From: Candidatus Zipacnadia bacterium
Lineage (GTDB): Bacteria > Armatimonadota > Zipacnadia > Zipacnadales > UBA5352
Direction: 5' to 3'
Assembly: GCA_029820915.1 (NCBI GenBank)
Contig: JALGUI010000067.1
Coordinates: 1-12,673, forward strand
DNA length: 12,673 bases
The notes under the pieces were generated by a model that saw only the letters and a program-made list of their open reading frames with translations, was not told the origin of the DNA and ran no database searches. The position numbers and the translations under genes were made by a program. Shown here in pieces: positions 1 through 6,424 of this stretch (position 1 is the stretch's first letter; each line of letters starts with the position of its first letter).

Positions 1-152
1 TCGTAAATGTCCGCGGTGTCGATGTGCCGGTAGCCCATGTTGAGCGCCGCGCGCACGGCGCGCAGGCCCTCACTGCCGTTGAGCCGCCACGTGCCCAGGC
101 CGAGCGTCGGCACGGCGTTGCCCGACGGCAGACTGACCATCCTCTGCTGCAC
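1..152 (-). CDS. Aldo/keto reductase, N-terminal part (runs off left edge)
   Basis: The minus strand encodes the first 50 or so residues of an NAD(P)H-dependent aldo/keto reductase. It shows LPSGNAVPTLGLGTWRL, the first strand region of the TIM barrel, followed by GYRHIDTADIY. In this family the Asp of HIDTA and the Tyr five residues later belong to the catalytic Asp-Tyr-Lys-His tetrad; both are present, and the Lys and His lie outside the window. I prefer the GTG start at 152-150 because GAGAGG (167-162) sits 9 nt upstream. ATG codons at 161 and 140 are in the same frame but have a purine run directly against them. The gene is divergent from the ATPase operon. The substrate cannot be told; small-sugar or aldehyde reduction is usual for the family. 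The reading frame is open to the window edge. Confidence 0.85.
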   Translation of the reverse strand, partial: MQQRMVSLPSGNAVPTLGLGTWRLNGSEGLRAVRAALNMGYRHIDTADIY

Positions 153-379
153 GCGTATCATCCTCTCGTGTCGCCGCGCCGCGGCGGAGTGCCGGAGAGG
201 GTGGTTCACCGGCCGCCGCGCGACCGCCTGCCCGCGATTCCCACGTCCCGCTCGAGCCCGGCAGGCTTTCGGCGGGCCCGTGCCGAAGTATACCCGCGGC
301 GCGCGTAGGTCCTCGTGCGCGCTGTCCCCAGGCATGACGGAGAGCGGAGCGAGAAGCGTTGGGAGCGGAGCGAGAAGCG
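153..379. other. Divergent intergenic region between the aldo/keto reductase and atpD
   Basis: These 227 bases should hold the promoters of both the reductase (minus) and the ATPase operon (plus). No convincing TTGACA/TATAAT pair is visible. The only AT-containing island is gtatac at 289-294, read on the minus strand as TATACT at 292-287, but no good -35 lies at the right distance. The right end holds the 21-bp tandem repeat described separately. An ATG at 334 opens a long frame that continues into the atpD body, but its first 75 or so residues are an out-of-frame reading of the true atpD N-terminus. Confidence 0.4.
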
Positions 380-383
380 TTGG
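342..383 (+). repeat. 21-bp exact tandem repeat covering the atpD ribosome-binding site and TTG start
   Basis: Bases 342-362 and 363-383 are identical. Each copy contains GGAG followed by a 9-nt spacer and TTG (TTG at 359-361 and 380-382). The unit is a multiple of three, so both TTGs lie in the same frame and the downstream one needs no correction. The repeat therefore doubles the apparent translation start of atpD. Confidence 0.9.
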
Positions 384-1812
384 ACAGGACGGCACACGGC
401 AAGGCGACCGGCGAGCGACCCGGCGCGGACGAGTGGGCGGAGCATCTCGGCTCGGTCGTGAGCGTGCGCGGCGGCGTCATCGATGCCCGCTTCCCGGGCC
501 GGCCGCCGCCGGTGCGGCGCAAGCTGCTGGCCGGCGAGGACGGCCGGGTGGTCCTCGAGGCCTCGAGGTGGTCAGCCACATCGACGAGCGCACGGTGCGC
601 GGCATCGCGGTCACGCCCACGCGCGGCCTCGCGCGCGGCACCGAGGTCGTGGACACCGGCGAGCAGATCCGCGTGCCGGTCGGCGAGCGCGTGCTGGGGC
701 GGGTCTTCAACGTGCTGGGCGAGACCACGGACGGCGGCGAGCCCGTGGTGGGCGGGCAGTGGTGGCCGATCCACCGCGACCCGGTCCCGCTGCGCGAGCG
801 CTCGACCGCGTCGGAGATCCTGGAGACCGGCGTCAAGGCGATCGACCTGCTCGCGCCCCTCGAGCGCGGTGGCAAGGCCGGGCTGTTCGGCGGCGCGGGC
901 GTGGGCAAGACCGTGCTCATCATGGAGCTCATCAACAACATGCTCGAACAGCACCGCGGGGTGAGCATCTTCGCCGGGATCGGCGAGCGCACCCGCGAGG
1001 CCGAGGAGCTGTACCGAGAGCTGCAGGCCGCCGGCGTGATCGACAAGACCGTGCTGGTCTTCGGGCAGATGAACGAGGCGCCGGGCGCGCGTCAGCGCGT
1101 GGGGCACGCGGCGCTGTCGATGGCGGAGTACTTCCGCGACGAGGCGCACCAGGACGTGCTGCTGCTGATCGACAACATCTTCCGCTTCATCCAGGCCGGC
1201 CAGGAGGTCGCGGGCCTGATGGGCATGATCCCGTCGCGGGTGGGCTACCAGCCCACGCTCGCGACCGAGCTTGCCGAACTGGAGGAGCGGATCTGCAGCA
1301 CCCGGGCGGGCGCCATCACCTCGATCCAGGCGGTCTACGTGCCGGCCGACGACTTCACCGACCCGGCGGCCGTCCACACCTTCGCACACCTGTCCACGAC
1401 CATCGTGCTGTCACGGCGCCGGGCCGCCGAGGGCCTGTACCCTGCCATCGATCCGCTGCAGTCCACCTCGTCCATGCTCACGCCGCGCACCGCCGGCAAG
1501 CGTCACTACCGGCTCGCGCAGGACGTGCGGGCGACGCTCGCGCATTATGAGGAGCTCAAGGACATCATCGCCATGCTCGGGATCGACGAGCTGTCGCGCA
1601 GCGACCGCCGGACGATCTACCGTGCGCGGCGCCTCGAGCGCTTCCTGACGCAGCCGTTCTTCACCACTGAGCAGTTCACCGCCCATGAGGGCCGGCTGGT
1701 GACGCGCGACGAGACGCTGGAGGGCTGCGCGCGGATCCTGTCCGGCGAGTTCGACGAGTACCCGGAGAGCGCGTTCTACATGATCGGCGGCATTGACGAG
1801 GCGCCGGCATGA
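380..1812 (+). CDS. atpD: N-type ATPase beta subunit AtpD, frameshifted by an 8-bp duplication
   Basis: This is the catalytic beta subunit of the membrane-extrinsic head of an N-type rotary ATPase. The N-terminal barrel (GSVVSVRGGVIDARF) reads in the frame of TTG 380, and everything after about base 562 (EVVSHIDERTVRG onward) reads one frame over. An exact 8-bp tandem duplication at 553-568 explains the break; removing one copy gives a continuous 474-residue protein of normal length. In corrected numbering the P-loop GGAGVGKT is at 168-175, the catalytic Glu of GERTRE near 200, and the Walker B Asp of DNIFRF near 262. The torque loop reads DELSRSD. As written, translation from the TTG would stop at 962-964. 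The start is chosen for GGAG 9 nt upstream. The stop overlaps the atpC start (ATGA). Identity is certain; whether the frameshift is real is not. Confidence 0.93.
553..568 (+). repeat. 8-bp tandem duplication that breaks the atpD frame
   Basis: The octamer cctcgagg, itself palindromic, occurs twice in direct succession at 553-560 and 561-568. With one copy the codons run GTG GTC CTC GAG GTG GTC AGC CAC, giving VVLEVVSH, the expected beta-subunit strand. With two copies the frame moves by +8. Confidence 0.95.
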
Positions 1813-2228
1813 ACCTGCGGGTCATCACGCCGTCCGAGGTGGTCGTGGACGAGCGCGTGCGGAAGGTCACGGTCACCGCGACCGATGGCTCGCGAACCTT
1901 CCTGCCGCGGCACATCGACTTCGTGACGACGCTGGTGCCCTCGGTGCTGTTCTACATGCGACCCGGAGATCGCCGGCGATCTGAGACCGCCGAGCGGCTC
2001 CCCGGCGAGGAGCACTTCGTGGCGGTGGATGATGGCATCCTGACCAAGGTCGGCGACGAGCTGCTCATCTCGACCGCGTACGCCGTGGCCGGCGACGAGC
2101 TGGGGTCGCTCCGGCGGCTGGTCGAGGAGGAGTTCCGGCAGCGCGGGGACCGTGAGCGCGTGGCGCGCTCGGCGCTCGCGCGGCTGGAGGCCAGCATCGT
2201 GCGCCGCTTCATGGAGCTGGGGGACTGA
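1809..2228 (+). CDS. atpC: N-type ATPase epsilon subunit AtpC
   Basis: This encodes a 139-residue epsilon subunit of the central stalk, which in rotary ATPases binds gamma and the c-ring and can regulate hydrolysis. The N-terminal beta-sandwich is recognisable (LRVITPSEVVVDERVRKV, then FLPRHIDFVTTLVPSVL and FVAVDDGILTKVGDELLI). The last 50 or so residues are charged and helical, matching the two C-terminal helices. The ATG overlaps the atpD stop by 4 bases and is preceded by GAGG with a 7-nt spacer inside atpD, which suggests translational coupling. The stretch between FYMR and EEHFVAV looks longer than I remember for N-type epsilon subunits and contains a 16-bp palindrome at the DNA level. 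The C-terminal codons MELGD-stop are repeated 60 bases downstream. Confidence 0.93.
   Translation: MNLRVITPSEVVVDERVRKVTVTATDGSRTFLPRHIDFVTTLVPSVLFYMRPGDRRRSETAERLPGEEHFVAVDDGILTKVGDELLISTAYAVAGDELGSLRRLVEEEFRQRGDRERVARSALARLEASIVRRFMELGD
1967..1982. repeat. 16-bp perfect palindrome inside atpC
   Basis: agatcgccggcgatct is its own reverse complement and lies within the atpC coding sequence. It falls in the part of the beta-sandwich (GDRRRS) that appears lengthened. It may be chance in a GC-rich sequence, or a remnant of a small in-frame insertion. Confidence 0.5.
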
Positions 2229-2288
2229 CTCTCTCGTAGGATGGGCTTCCAGCCCGTCGGCCGTTGCGGCATGGAGCTGGGTGACTGA
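2211..2288 (+). repeat. 18-bp near-exact direct repeat flanking a 42-bp insert at the atpC/atpQ junction
   Basis: The 18 bases at 2211-2228 (the atpC codons for MELGD plus stop) recur at 2271-2288 with one change (ggg to ggt), exactly 60 bases later. Between them lie 42 bases (2229-2270) containing a palindromic core. Collapsing the repeat would leave only 3 bases between the atpC stop and the atpQ ATG, like the tight spacing elsewhere in the operon. This looks like a small element inserted with duplication of its target, leaving atpC intact. Confidence 0.75.
2241..2257. repeat. Small palindromic (REP-like) element between atpC and atpQ
   Basis: The core atgggcttccagcccgt forms a hairpin: gggct pairs with agccc around a tcc loop, extended by one T-G wobble and an A-T pair. 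Its 12-base part gcttccagcccg occurs again, in reverse complement, at 7341-7352 just after atpG. I recall similar cgggctggaagcccg-type elements dispersed in planctomycete-like genomes, but cannot check that here. Confidence 0.55.
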
Positions 2289-2291
2289 GCG

Positions 2292-2675
2292 ATGGAGCGC
2301 GAGGACCAGCGCGACACCGAGCCAACGCAGGAGGAGCCTGGGCCACAGGCGCGCGAGGCCGCGCGACGGCGAGAGGAGCTCACCGAGCGCCTCGGGGCCG
2401 CCGAGCATCGCATGGTGCGCGCCCGCGAGCAGGCGCGTGAGAGCGTGTGGTTCGGCCTGGGCACCTTCGGGCTGGTCGGCTGGTCGGTCGCCATCCCGAT
2501 GCTGCTGGGGCTGGCGCTCGGCATCTGGATCGACAGCCGATACCCGAGCAAGTTCTCGTGGACGCTGATGCTCCTGTTCGCCGGCATCATCACCGGGTGC
2601 CTCAACGCCTGGTACTGGCTCAGCCGCGAGCGCGAGCAGATCGACAGGGGGCGCGGCGACGATGACGCCGAGTGA
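2292..2675 (+). CDS. atpQ: N-type ATPase accessory membrane protein AtpQ (AtpI-like)
   Basis: This is a 127-residue member of the ATP synthase protein I / ATPase gene1 family, found between atpC and atpR in N-ATPase operons. The first 50 residues are highly charged and probably coiled-coil and cytoplasmic. Two membrane helices follow, at about 52-80 (FGLGTFGLVGWSVAIPMLLG, ending GIWID) and 88-110 (WTLMLLFAGIITGCLNAWYW). The GW-S--IP--LG-ALG-W-D pattern is typical of the family. The role is not firmly known; assembly of the c-ring or a regulatory or ion-transport function has been proposed for relatives. It starts 3 nt after the second copy of the 18-bp repeat, with only a weak ribosome-binding site, and overlaps atpR by 14 nt. 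Confidence 0.88.
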   Translation: MEREDQRDTEPTQEEPGPQAREAARRREELTERLGAAEHRMVRAREQARESVWFGLGTFGLVGWSVAIPMLLGLALGIWIDSRYPSKFSWTLMLLFAGIITGCLNAWYWLSREREQIDRGRGDDDAE

Positions 2676-2985
2676 TCTGGGGCCGCTGGCCCTCGCGCTC
2701 GTCGCGGGGCTGGGCATCGGCGCCGCCTACTTCTGGGGCCTGTGGTGGACCGTACAGCGCCTGCCGCACAGCCGCCGGCCGGCCCTGCTGCTGCTCGCCA
2801 GCAGCTTCTTGCGCATTGCGCTGGCGGTCGGCCTGTTCTGGCTGGTGACGCAGGGCGACTGGCGGCGCCTCATCGCCTGCCTGCTGGGCTTCATCGTGGC
2901 GCGGCTGGTCATGACACGGGTCCACGGCCCCCGGGGCGGCGAGCGCGAACCCGAGCAGGATGGAGGTGGCGGCGAGTGGAGCTGA
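2662..2985 (+). CDS. atpR: N-type ATPase subunit AtpR
   Basis: This is a 107-residue membrane protein specific to N-type ATPases. There are three predicted helices at about 6-31 (ending GLWWTVQRL), 41-62 and 69-86. Arg51 lies within helix 2 (SFLRIALAVGLFWLV) and Arg81 in helix 3 (LLGFIVARLVMTR). In this family membrane arginines have been proposed to interact with the ion-binding Glu of subunit c. The ATG lies within the end of atpQ (14-nt overlap), with AGGGGG about 11 nt upstream. The stop lies inside the first codons of atpB (10-nt overlap), so translation is probably coupled. The C-terminal tail is charged and glycine-rich. Confidence 0.9.
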   Translation: MTPSDLGPLALALVAGLGIGAAYFWGLWWTVQRLPHSRRPALLLLASSFLRIALAVGLFWLVTQGDWRRLIACLLGFIVARLVMTRVHGPRGGEREPEQDGGGGEWS

Positions 2986-3725
2986 CGCCCGACACCACCG
3001 TGTTCTACCAGTGGGGGCCGATCGCGCTCAACGCCACCATCGTGTTCTCGTGGGCGGTCATGCTCGTGCTCGTGGTCGGCTCGTGGCTGATCACGCGGCG
3101 GCTCACCTCGGACGTGGACATCAGCCCCGGACAGAACCTGCTGGAGGTCGTCGTAGGCGGCATTCGAGCCCAGATCCAGGAGATCGGCGCCGAGCGGCCG
3201 GAGCTGTACATGCCCTTCGTGGGCACGCTGTTTCTGTTCATCGTCACCGCGAACATCATGGACGTGATCCCCGGCTTCAGCGCCCCGACGGCGTCGCTGT
3301 CCACGACGGCGGCCCTGGCCCTGTGCGTGTTCGTCGCCGTGCCGGTCTACGGCATCGCCCAGCGCGGACCGGCGGGCTATCTGCGTCAGTACATCGAGCC
3401 GACGCCGCTGATGCTGCCCTTCCACCTGGTAGGGGAGGTCTCGCGCACGCTGGCGCTGGCGATCCGCCTGTTCGGGAACGTCATGAGCGGCTCGCTGATC
3501 GTGGCCATCCTGCTGCTCATCGTCCCGCTGTTCGTCCCCATCGCCATGCGCGCGCTCGGGCTGCTGACCGGGCTGGTGCAGGCGTACATCTTCGCGGTGC
3601 TGGCGATGGTCTACATCGCCTCGGCCACCCGCGTGAGCCGTGGGGCGCCGGGCGACGATGGCGCCGCCACTGGCGATGACGGTGGTGCCGCGACCAATGA
3701 CGTAGCGACGAAGGAAGGTGCATGA
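2976..3725 (+). CDS. atpB: N-type ATPase subunit a, AtpB
   Basis: This is the stator channel subunit of the membrane sector, carrying ions to and from the c-ring. It has 249 residues, starting at GTG 2976 with GGAGG 9 nt upstream; the open frame further upstream is an out-of-frame reading of atpR. Family landmarks are TVFYQWGPIALNATIVFSW, NLLEVVVGGIR, PFVGTLFLFIVTANI, STTAALALCVFVAVPVYGI, the essential Arg in ALAIRLFGNVMSG (Arg164), and the last helix LVQAYIFAVLAMVYIASA. The final 26 residues form a soluble Gly/Ala/Asp-rich tail (GAPGDDGAATGDDGGAA), which I do not expect in the family and which may be strain-specific. The stop lies 3 nt before the atpE ATG. Confidence 0.95.
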   Translation: MELTPDTTVFYQWGPIALNATIVFSWAVMLVLVVGSWLITRRLTSDVDISPGQNLLEVVVGGIRAQIQEIGAERPELYMPFVGTLFLFIVTANIMDVIPGFSAPTASLSTTAALALCVFVAVPVYGIAQRGPAGYLRQYIEPTPLMLPFHLVGEVSRTLALAIRLFGNVMSGSLIVAILLLIVPLFVPIAMRALGLLTGLVQAYIFAVLAMVYIASATRVSRGAPGDDGAATGDDGGAATNDVATKEGA

Positions 3726-3728
3726 CGC

Positions 3729-4007
3729 ATGACCGGACTTGAGCTGGTTGCCGTCGTCTCGATCATCGTGGGCGGAGCGACTATCATGATCGGGTCCATC
3801 GGGCCGGCCTTCGCGGAAGGTCGCGCGGTCGCCGAGGCCCTGTCCGCCATCGCGCAGCAGCCCGACGAGTCGGGCACGATCACCCGCACGCTCTTCGTCG
3901 GCCTGGCGATGATCGAGTCCACGGCCATCTACTGCTTCGTGGTGTCGATGATCGTTATCTTCGCCAACCCGTTCTGGAACTACTTCGTCGAACAGGCGGG
4001 CAACTAG
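3729..4007 (+). CDS. atpE: N-type ATPase subunit c, AtpE (rotor ring, carboxylate ion site)
   Basis: This is a 92-residue two-helix proteolipid of the rotor ring. Helix 2 carries IESTAIY: Glu63, Ser64, Thr65 and Tyr68, spaced like the Na+ ligands E65-S66-T67-Y70 of the Ilyobacter c-ring. In helix 1, Glu30 (AFAEGRAV) falls where Ilyobacter has Gln32, counting back from the loop proline. The polar loop is AQQPDESG. The glycine motif of helix 1 is altered to S-x-G-x-A-x-A-x-G, a kind of change associated with larger rings. The residues fit Na+ binding, but the Burkholderia pseudomallei N-type c17 ring is reported to be proton-specific, so the coupling ion is not settled. GGAAGG lies 10 nt upstream of the ATG. 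Confidence 0.95.
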   Translation: MTGLELVAVVSIIVGGATIMIGSIGPAFAEGRAVAEALSAIAQQPDESGTITRTLFVGLAMIESTAIYCFVVSMIVIFANPFWNYFVEQAGN

Positions 4008-4011
4008 AGCC

Positions 4012-4851
4012 ATGCAGATCGACTGGTTCACACTGGTGGCGCAGATCGTCAACTTCCTGCTGCTCGTGTGGCTGCTGAAGCGCTTCCTCTACGGGCCGAT
4101 CACGCGGGCCATGGAGGACCGCGAGCAGCGCATCGCCGAGCGCATGCGCGAGGCCCAGGAGCGGGAGCGGGAGGCCGAGGAAGAGGGGCTCCGCCACCGA
4201 CAGGCCCTGCGCGAGCTGGAGGCGCGGCGCGACGAACTCATCGACCAGGCCAGCCAGGAGGCCGAAGGGGAGCGCGAGCGGCTCACCGACGACGCCCGCC
4301 GCGACGTGCAGGCCGTCGAGGAGCGCTGGCAGGAGGCGCTGCGCCACGAGCAGGATGCCTTCCTCAGCGAGCTGAGGCGCCGGCTGGGCGAGCAGCTCTG
4401 CCGGGTCTCACGCCAGGCGCTGCGCGATCTCGCGACCGCCGACCTGGAGACGCAGATCATCGCTGTGTTCATGGCGAGGATCGGGGACCTCGACGAGCGC
4501 CGGCGCGACGAGCTGCGAGAGGGGCTGCGCGACACCGACCATCCGCCGCGGGTGGTCACCGCCTTCGATACCTCCGCCGAACGCCGCGCGGAGCTGATGG
4601 CGGCGGTCCGCGAACTGCTGGGCACAGACGGCGCCGTGGAGTTCCGCCGGTCCGACGAGCTGCTGTGCGGCGTGGAGCTGCGCGTCGGCGGCCGCAAGCT
4701 CGGCTGGTCCATCGACAGCTACCTCGACGAGCTGGCGGAGAGCGTCGAGCGTACGCTGATGCAGGCGGGCGAGCGCGAGGAGGCCGAGGCCGCGGACGCC
4801 GGCAGGCCCGCCGCCGATGCCGGACGCCGGGACGGTCCGGACCATGAGTGA
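4012..4851 (+). CDS. atpF: N-type ATPase subunit b with delta-like C-terminal part, AtpF
   Basis: This is the peripheral stalk subunit, 279 residues, far longer than the usual 160 or so for subunit b. It has one N-terminal membrane helix (about 5-28, WFTLVAQIVNFLLLVWLLKRFLYGPI), a long charged coiled coil (about 29-150), and then a globular part. Residues 175-250 or so (VVTAFDTSAERR, then LLCGVELRVGGRKLGWSIDSYL) resemble the C-terminal part of the delta/OSCP subunit. This fits the absence of a separate atpH in the operon: in N-ATPases AtpF is thought to take over delta's role of tying the stalk to the alpha subunits. A disordered Ala/Asp/Arg-rich tail ends the protein. The ATG has only a poor ribosome-binding site, 4 nt after the atpE stop. 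The end overlaps atpA by 8 nt. Confidence 0.93.
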   Translation: MQIDWFTLVAQIVNFLLLVWLLKRFLYGPITRAMEDREQRIAERMREAQEREREAEEEGLRHRQALRELEARRDELIDQASQEAEGERERLTDDARRDVQAVEERWQEALRHEQDAFLSELRRRLGEQLCRVSRQALRDLATADLETQIIAVFMARIGDLDERRRDELREGLRDTDHPPRVVTAFDTSAERRAELMAAVRELLGTDGAVEFRRSDELLCGVELRVGGRKLGWSIDSYLDELAESVERTLMQAGEREEAEAADAGRPAADAGRRDGPDHE

Positions 4852-6424
4852 GCGGGAGCCGGCGCGGCAGGCCGACGGGGTGGCGCTGAGCGCCGTCCTC
4901 CAGGACGTCACGGATGCGTTCGGGCGGGGGCTGAGCGCGCGCGGGGAGCTGGCCATCGAGGAGGTCGGCGTCACCGCGCACGTCGGTCAGGGGATCGCGC
5001 GCGTGCGCGGCCTGCCGTCGGTGCGCTCCGAGGAGCTGGTGCGCTTCCCCGGTGGCCTGATGGGCATGGCCTTCACGCTCGAGGAGGACGAGGTGGGCGT
5101 CGTCCTGCTCGGCGGCGGCGAGCGCCTGAGTTCGGGTGACGAGGTGCGGCGCACCGGCCGGGTCACCGACGTGCCGGTGGGCAACGAGCTGCTCGGGCGC
5201 GTGGTGAACGCCCTGGGCGAGCCGCTCGACGGCAGGGGCCCACTGCGCACCTGGGTCAGGTGGCCGATCGAGCGCCCGGCGCCCCCCATCATGAGCCGGA
5301 CCCCCGTGGTGCGGCCACTGCACACCGGCCTGAAGGCCGTGGACGCGCTCATCCCCGTCGGCCGCGGCCAGCGCGAGCTGATCGTCGGCGACCGCCAGAC
5401 GGGCAAGACCGCGGTCGCCGTGGACACGATCATCAACCAGCGCGACACGAACGTGGTTTGCGTCTACTGCGCCATCGGCCAGCGCAGCGATGGCACGGCG
5501 AGGGTGATCGCCGAGCTGCGCGAGCAGGGAGCGCTCGACTACTGCGTCGTTGTGGTCGCCGCGGGCGAGGACCCGCCGGGGTTGCAGTACGTGGCGCCAT
5601 ACGCCGCGACGACCATCGGTGAGTTCTTCATGGAGCACGGCGGCGACGTAGTCGTCATCTACGACGACCTCACTACCCACGCCAAGGCCTACCGCGAGCT
5701 GTCGCTGCTGCTGCGCCGGCCGCCGGGGCGCGAGGCCTATCCGGGCGACATCTTCTTCATCCACTCGCGCATGCTCGAGCGCGCCACCCAGCTTCGCGGC
5801 GACCTCGGCGGCGGCTCGCTCACCGCGCTGCCCATCGTGGCGACCGAGGCCCAGAACATCGCCGCCTACATCCCGACCAACCTGATCTCGATCACCGACG
5901 GCCAGATCTACCTCAACCCCCGGCTGATGCAGAAGGGCATCCTGCCCGCGGTGGATGTCGGGGTGTCGGTGTCACGCGTCGGGGGCAAGGCTCAGCTCCC
6001 GGCCTTCCGCGCCGTGGCCGGCGACCTGCGGCTGCAGTACGCGCAGTTCGAGGAGCTCGAGTCCTTCGCCCGCTTCGGCACGCGCCTGGACGAGGAGACG
6101 CGGACCAAGCTCGAGCGTGGCCGGCGCGTGCGTGAGGCACTCCAGCAGCCCCAGTACGAGCCGATTCCGGTCGAGGAGCAGGTCGCGGTGCTGCTGGCCA
6201 CCAGCCGCGGCGCCTTCGACGAGATCGAGCCCGATGAGGTGGCGCGCGCGGCCGGCCGGGTGCGCGAGGCGGTCACCTCCAGGCTCCCCGAGGTGTGCGA
6301 GCGCGTCCGCGAGGGCCGCGAGTTGAGCGACGAGGACCTGAGCGAGATGGAGCGCGTCACCCGCCAGGCCATCTATCTCGAGGCCGGGGAGCAGCGGTCG
6401 GGGGACGACGATGGAGACGGTTGA
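4844..6424 (+). CDS. atpA: N-type ATPase alpha subunit AtpA
   Basis: This is the non-catalytic nucleotide-binding subunit that alternates with beta in the head. It has 526 residues if started at ATG 4844 (8-nt overlap with atpF, typical of this operon); an in-frame ATG at 4817 is less likely. The N-terminal barrel (VTAHVGQGIARVRGLPSVRSEELVRFP) and NALGEPLDGRGPL are normal. The P-loop GDRQTGKT is at 182-189, the middle is regular (VYCAIGQRS, YDDLTTHAKAYRELSLLLRRPPGREAYPGD split normally), and VSVSRVGGKAQ carries Arg378, the equivalent of the arginine finger that completes the catalytic site on beta. The reading frame is intact throughout, unlike atpD. The atpG start lies inside its end. Confidence 0.96.
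   Translation: MSEREPARQADGVALSAVLQDVTDAFGRGLSARGELAIEEVGVTAHVGQGIARVRGLPSVRSEELVRFPGGLMGMAFTLEEDEVGVVLLGGGERLSSGDEVRRTGRVTDVPVGNELLGRVVNALGEPLDGRGPLRTWVRWPIERPAPPIMSRTPVVRPLHTGLKAVDALIPVGRGQRELIVGDRQTGKTAVAVDTIINQRDTNVVCVYCAIGQRSDGTARVIAELREQGALDYCVVVVAAGEDPPGLQYVAPYAATTIGEFFMEHGGDVVVIYDDLTTHAKAYRELSLLLRRPPGREAYPGDIFFIHSRMLERATQLRGDLGGGSLTALPIVATEAQNIAAYIPTNLISITDGQIYLNPRLMQKGILPAVDVGVSVSRVGGKAQLPAFRAVAGDLRLQYAQFEELESFARFGTRLDEETRTKLERGRRVREALQQPQYEPIPVEEQVAVLLATSRGAFDEIEPDEVARAAGRVREAVTSRLPEVCERVREGRELSDEDLSEMERVTRQAIYLEAGEQRSGDDDGDG

Noticed and set aside
553..568. Programmed ribosomal frameshifting in atpD
   Set aside because: The shift arises from an exact 8-bp duplication with no slippery heptamer or evident stimulator, and beta subunits are not known to use recoding.
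70..1389. Long minus-strand open frame opposite atpD
   Set aside because: It mirrors the atpD codons in GC-rich DNA. The translation is rich in Arg, His and Asp with no family motifs.
2727..4052. Minus-strand frame opposite atpR-B-E
   Set aside because: It spans three clearly identified genes, and the translation is a His/Asp/Gln-rich shadow.
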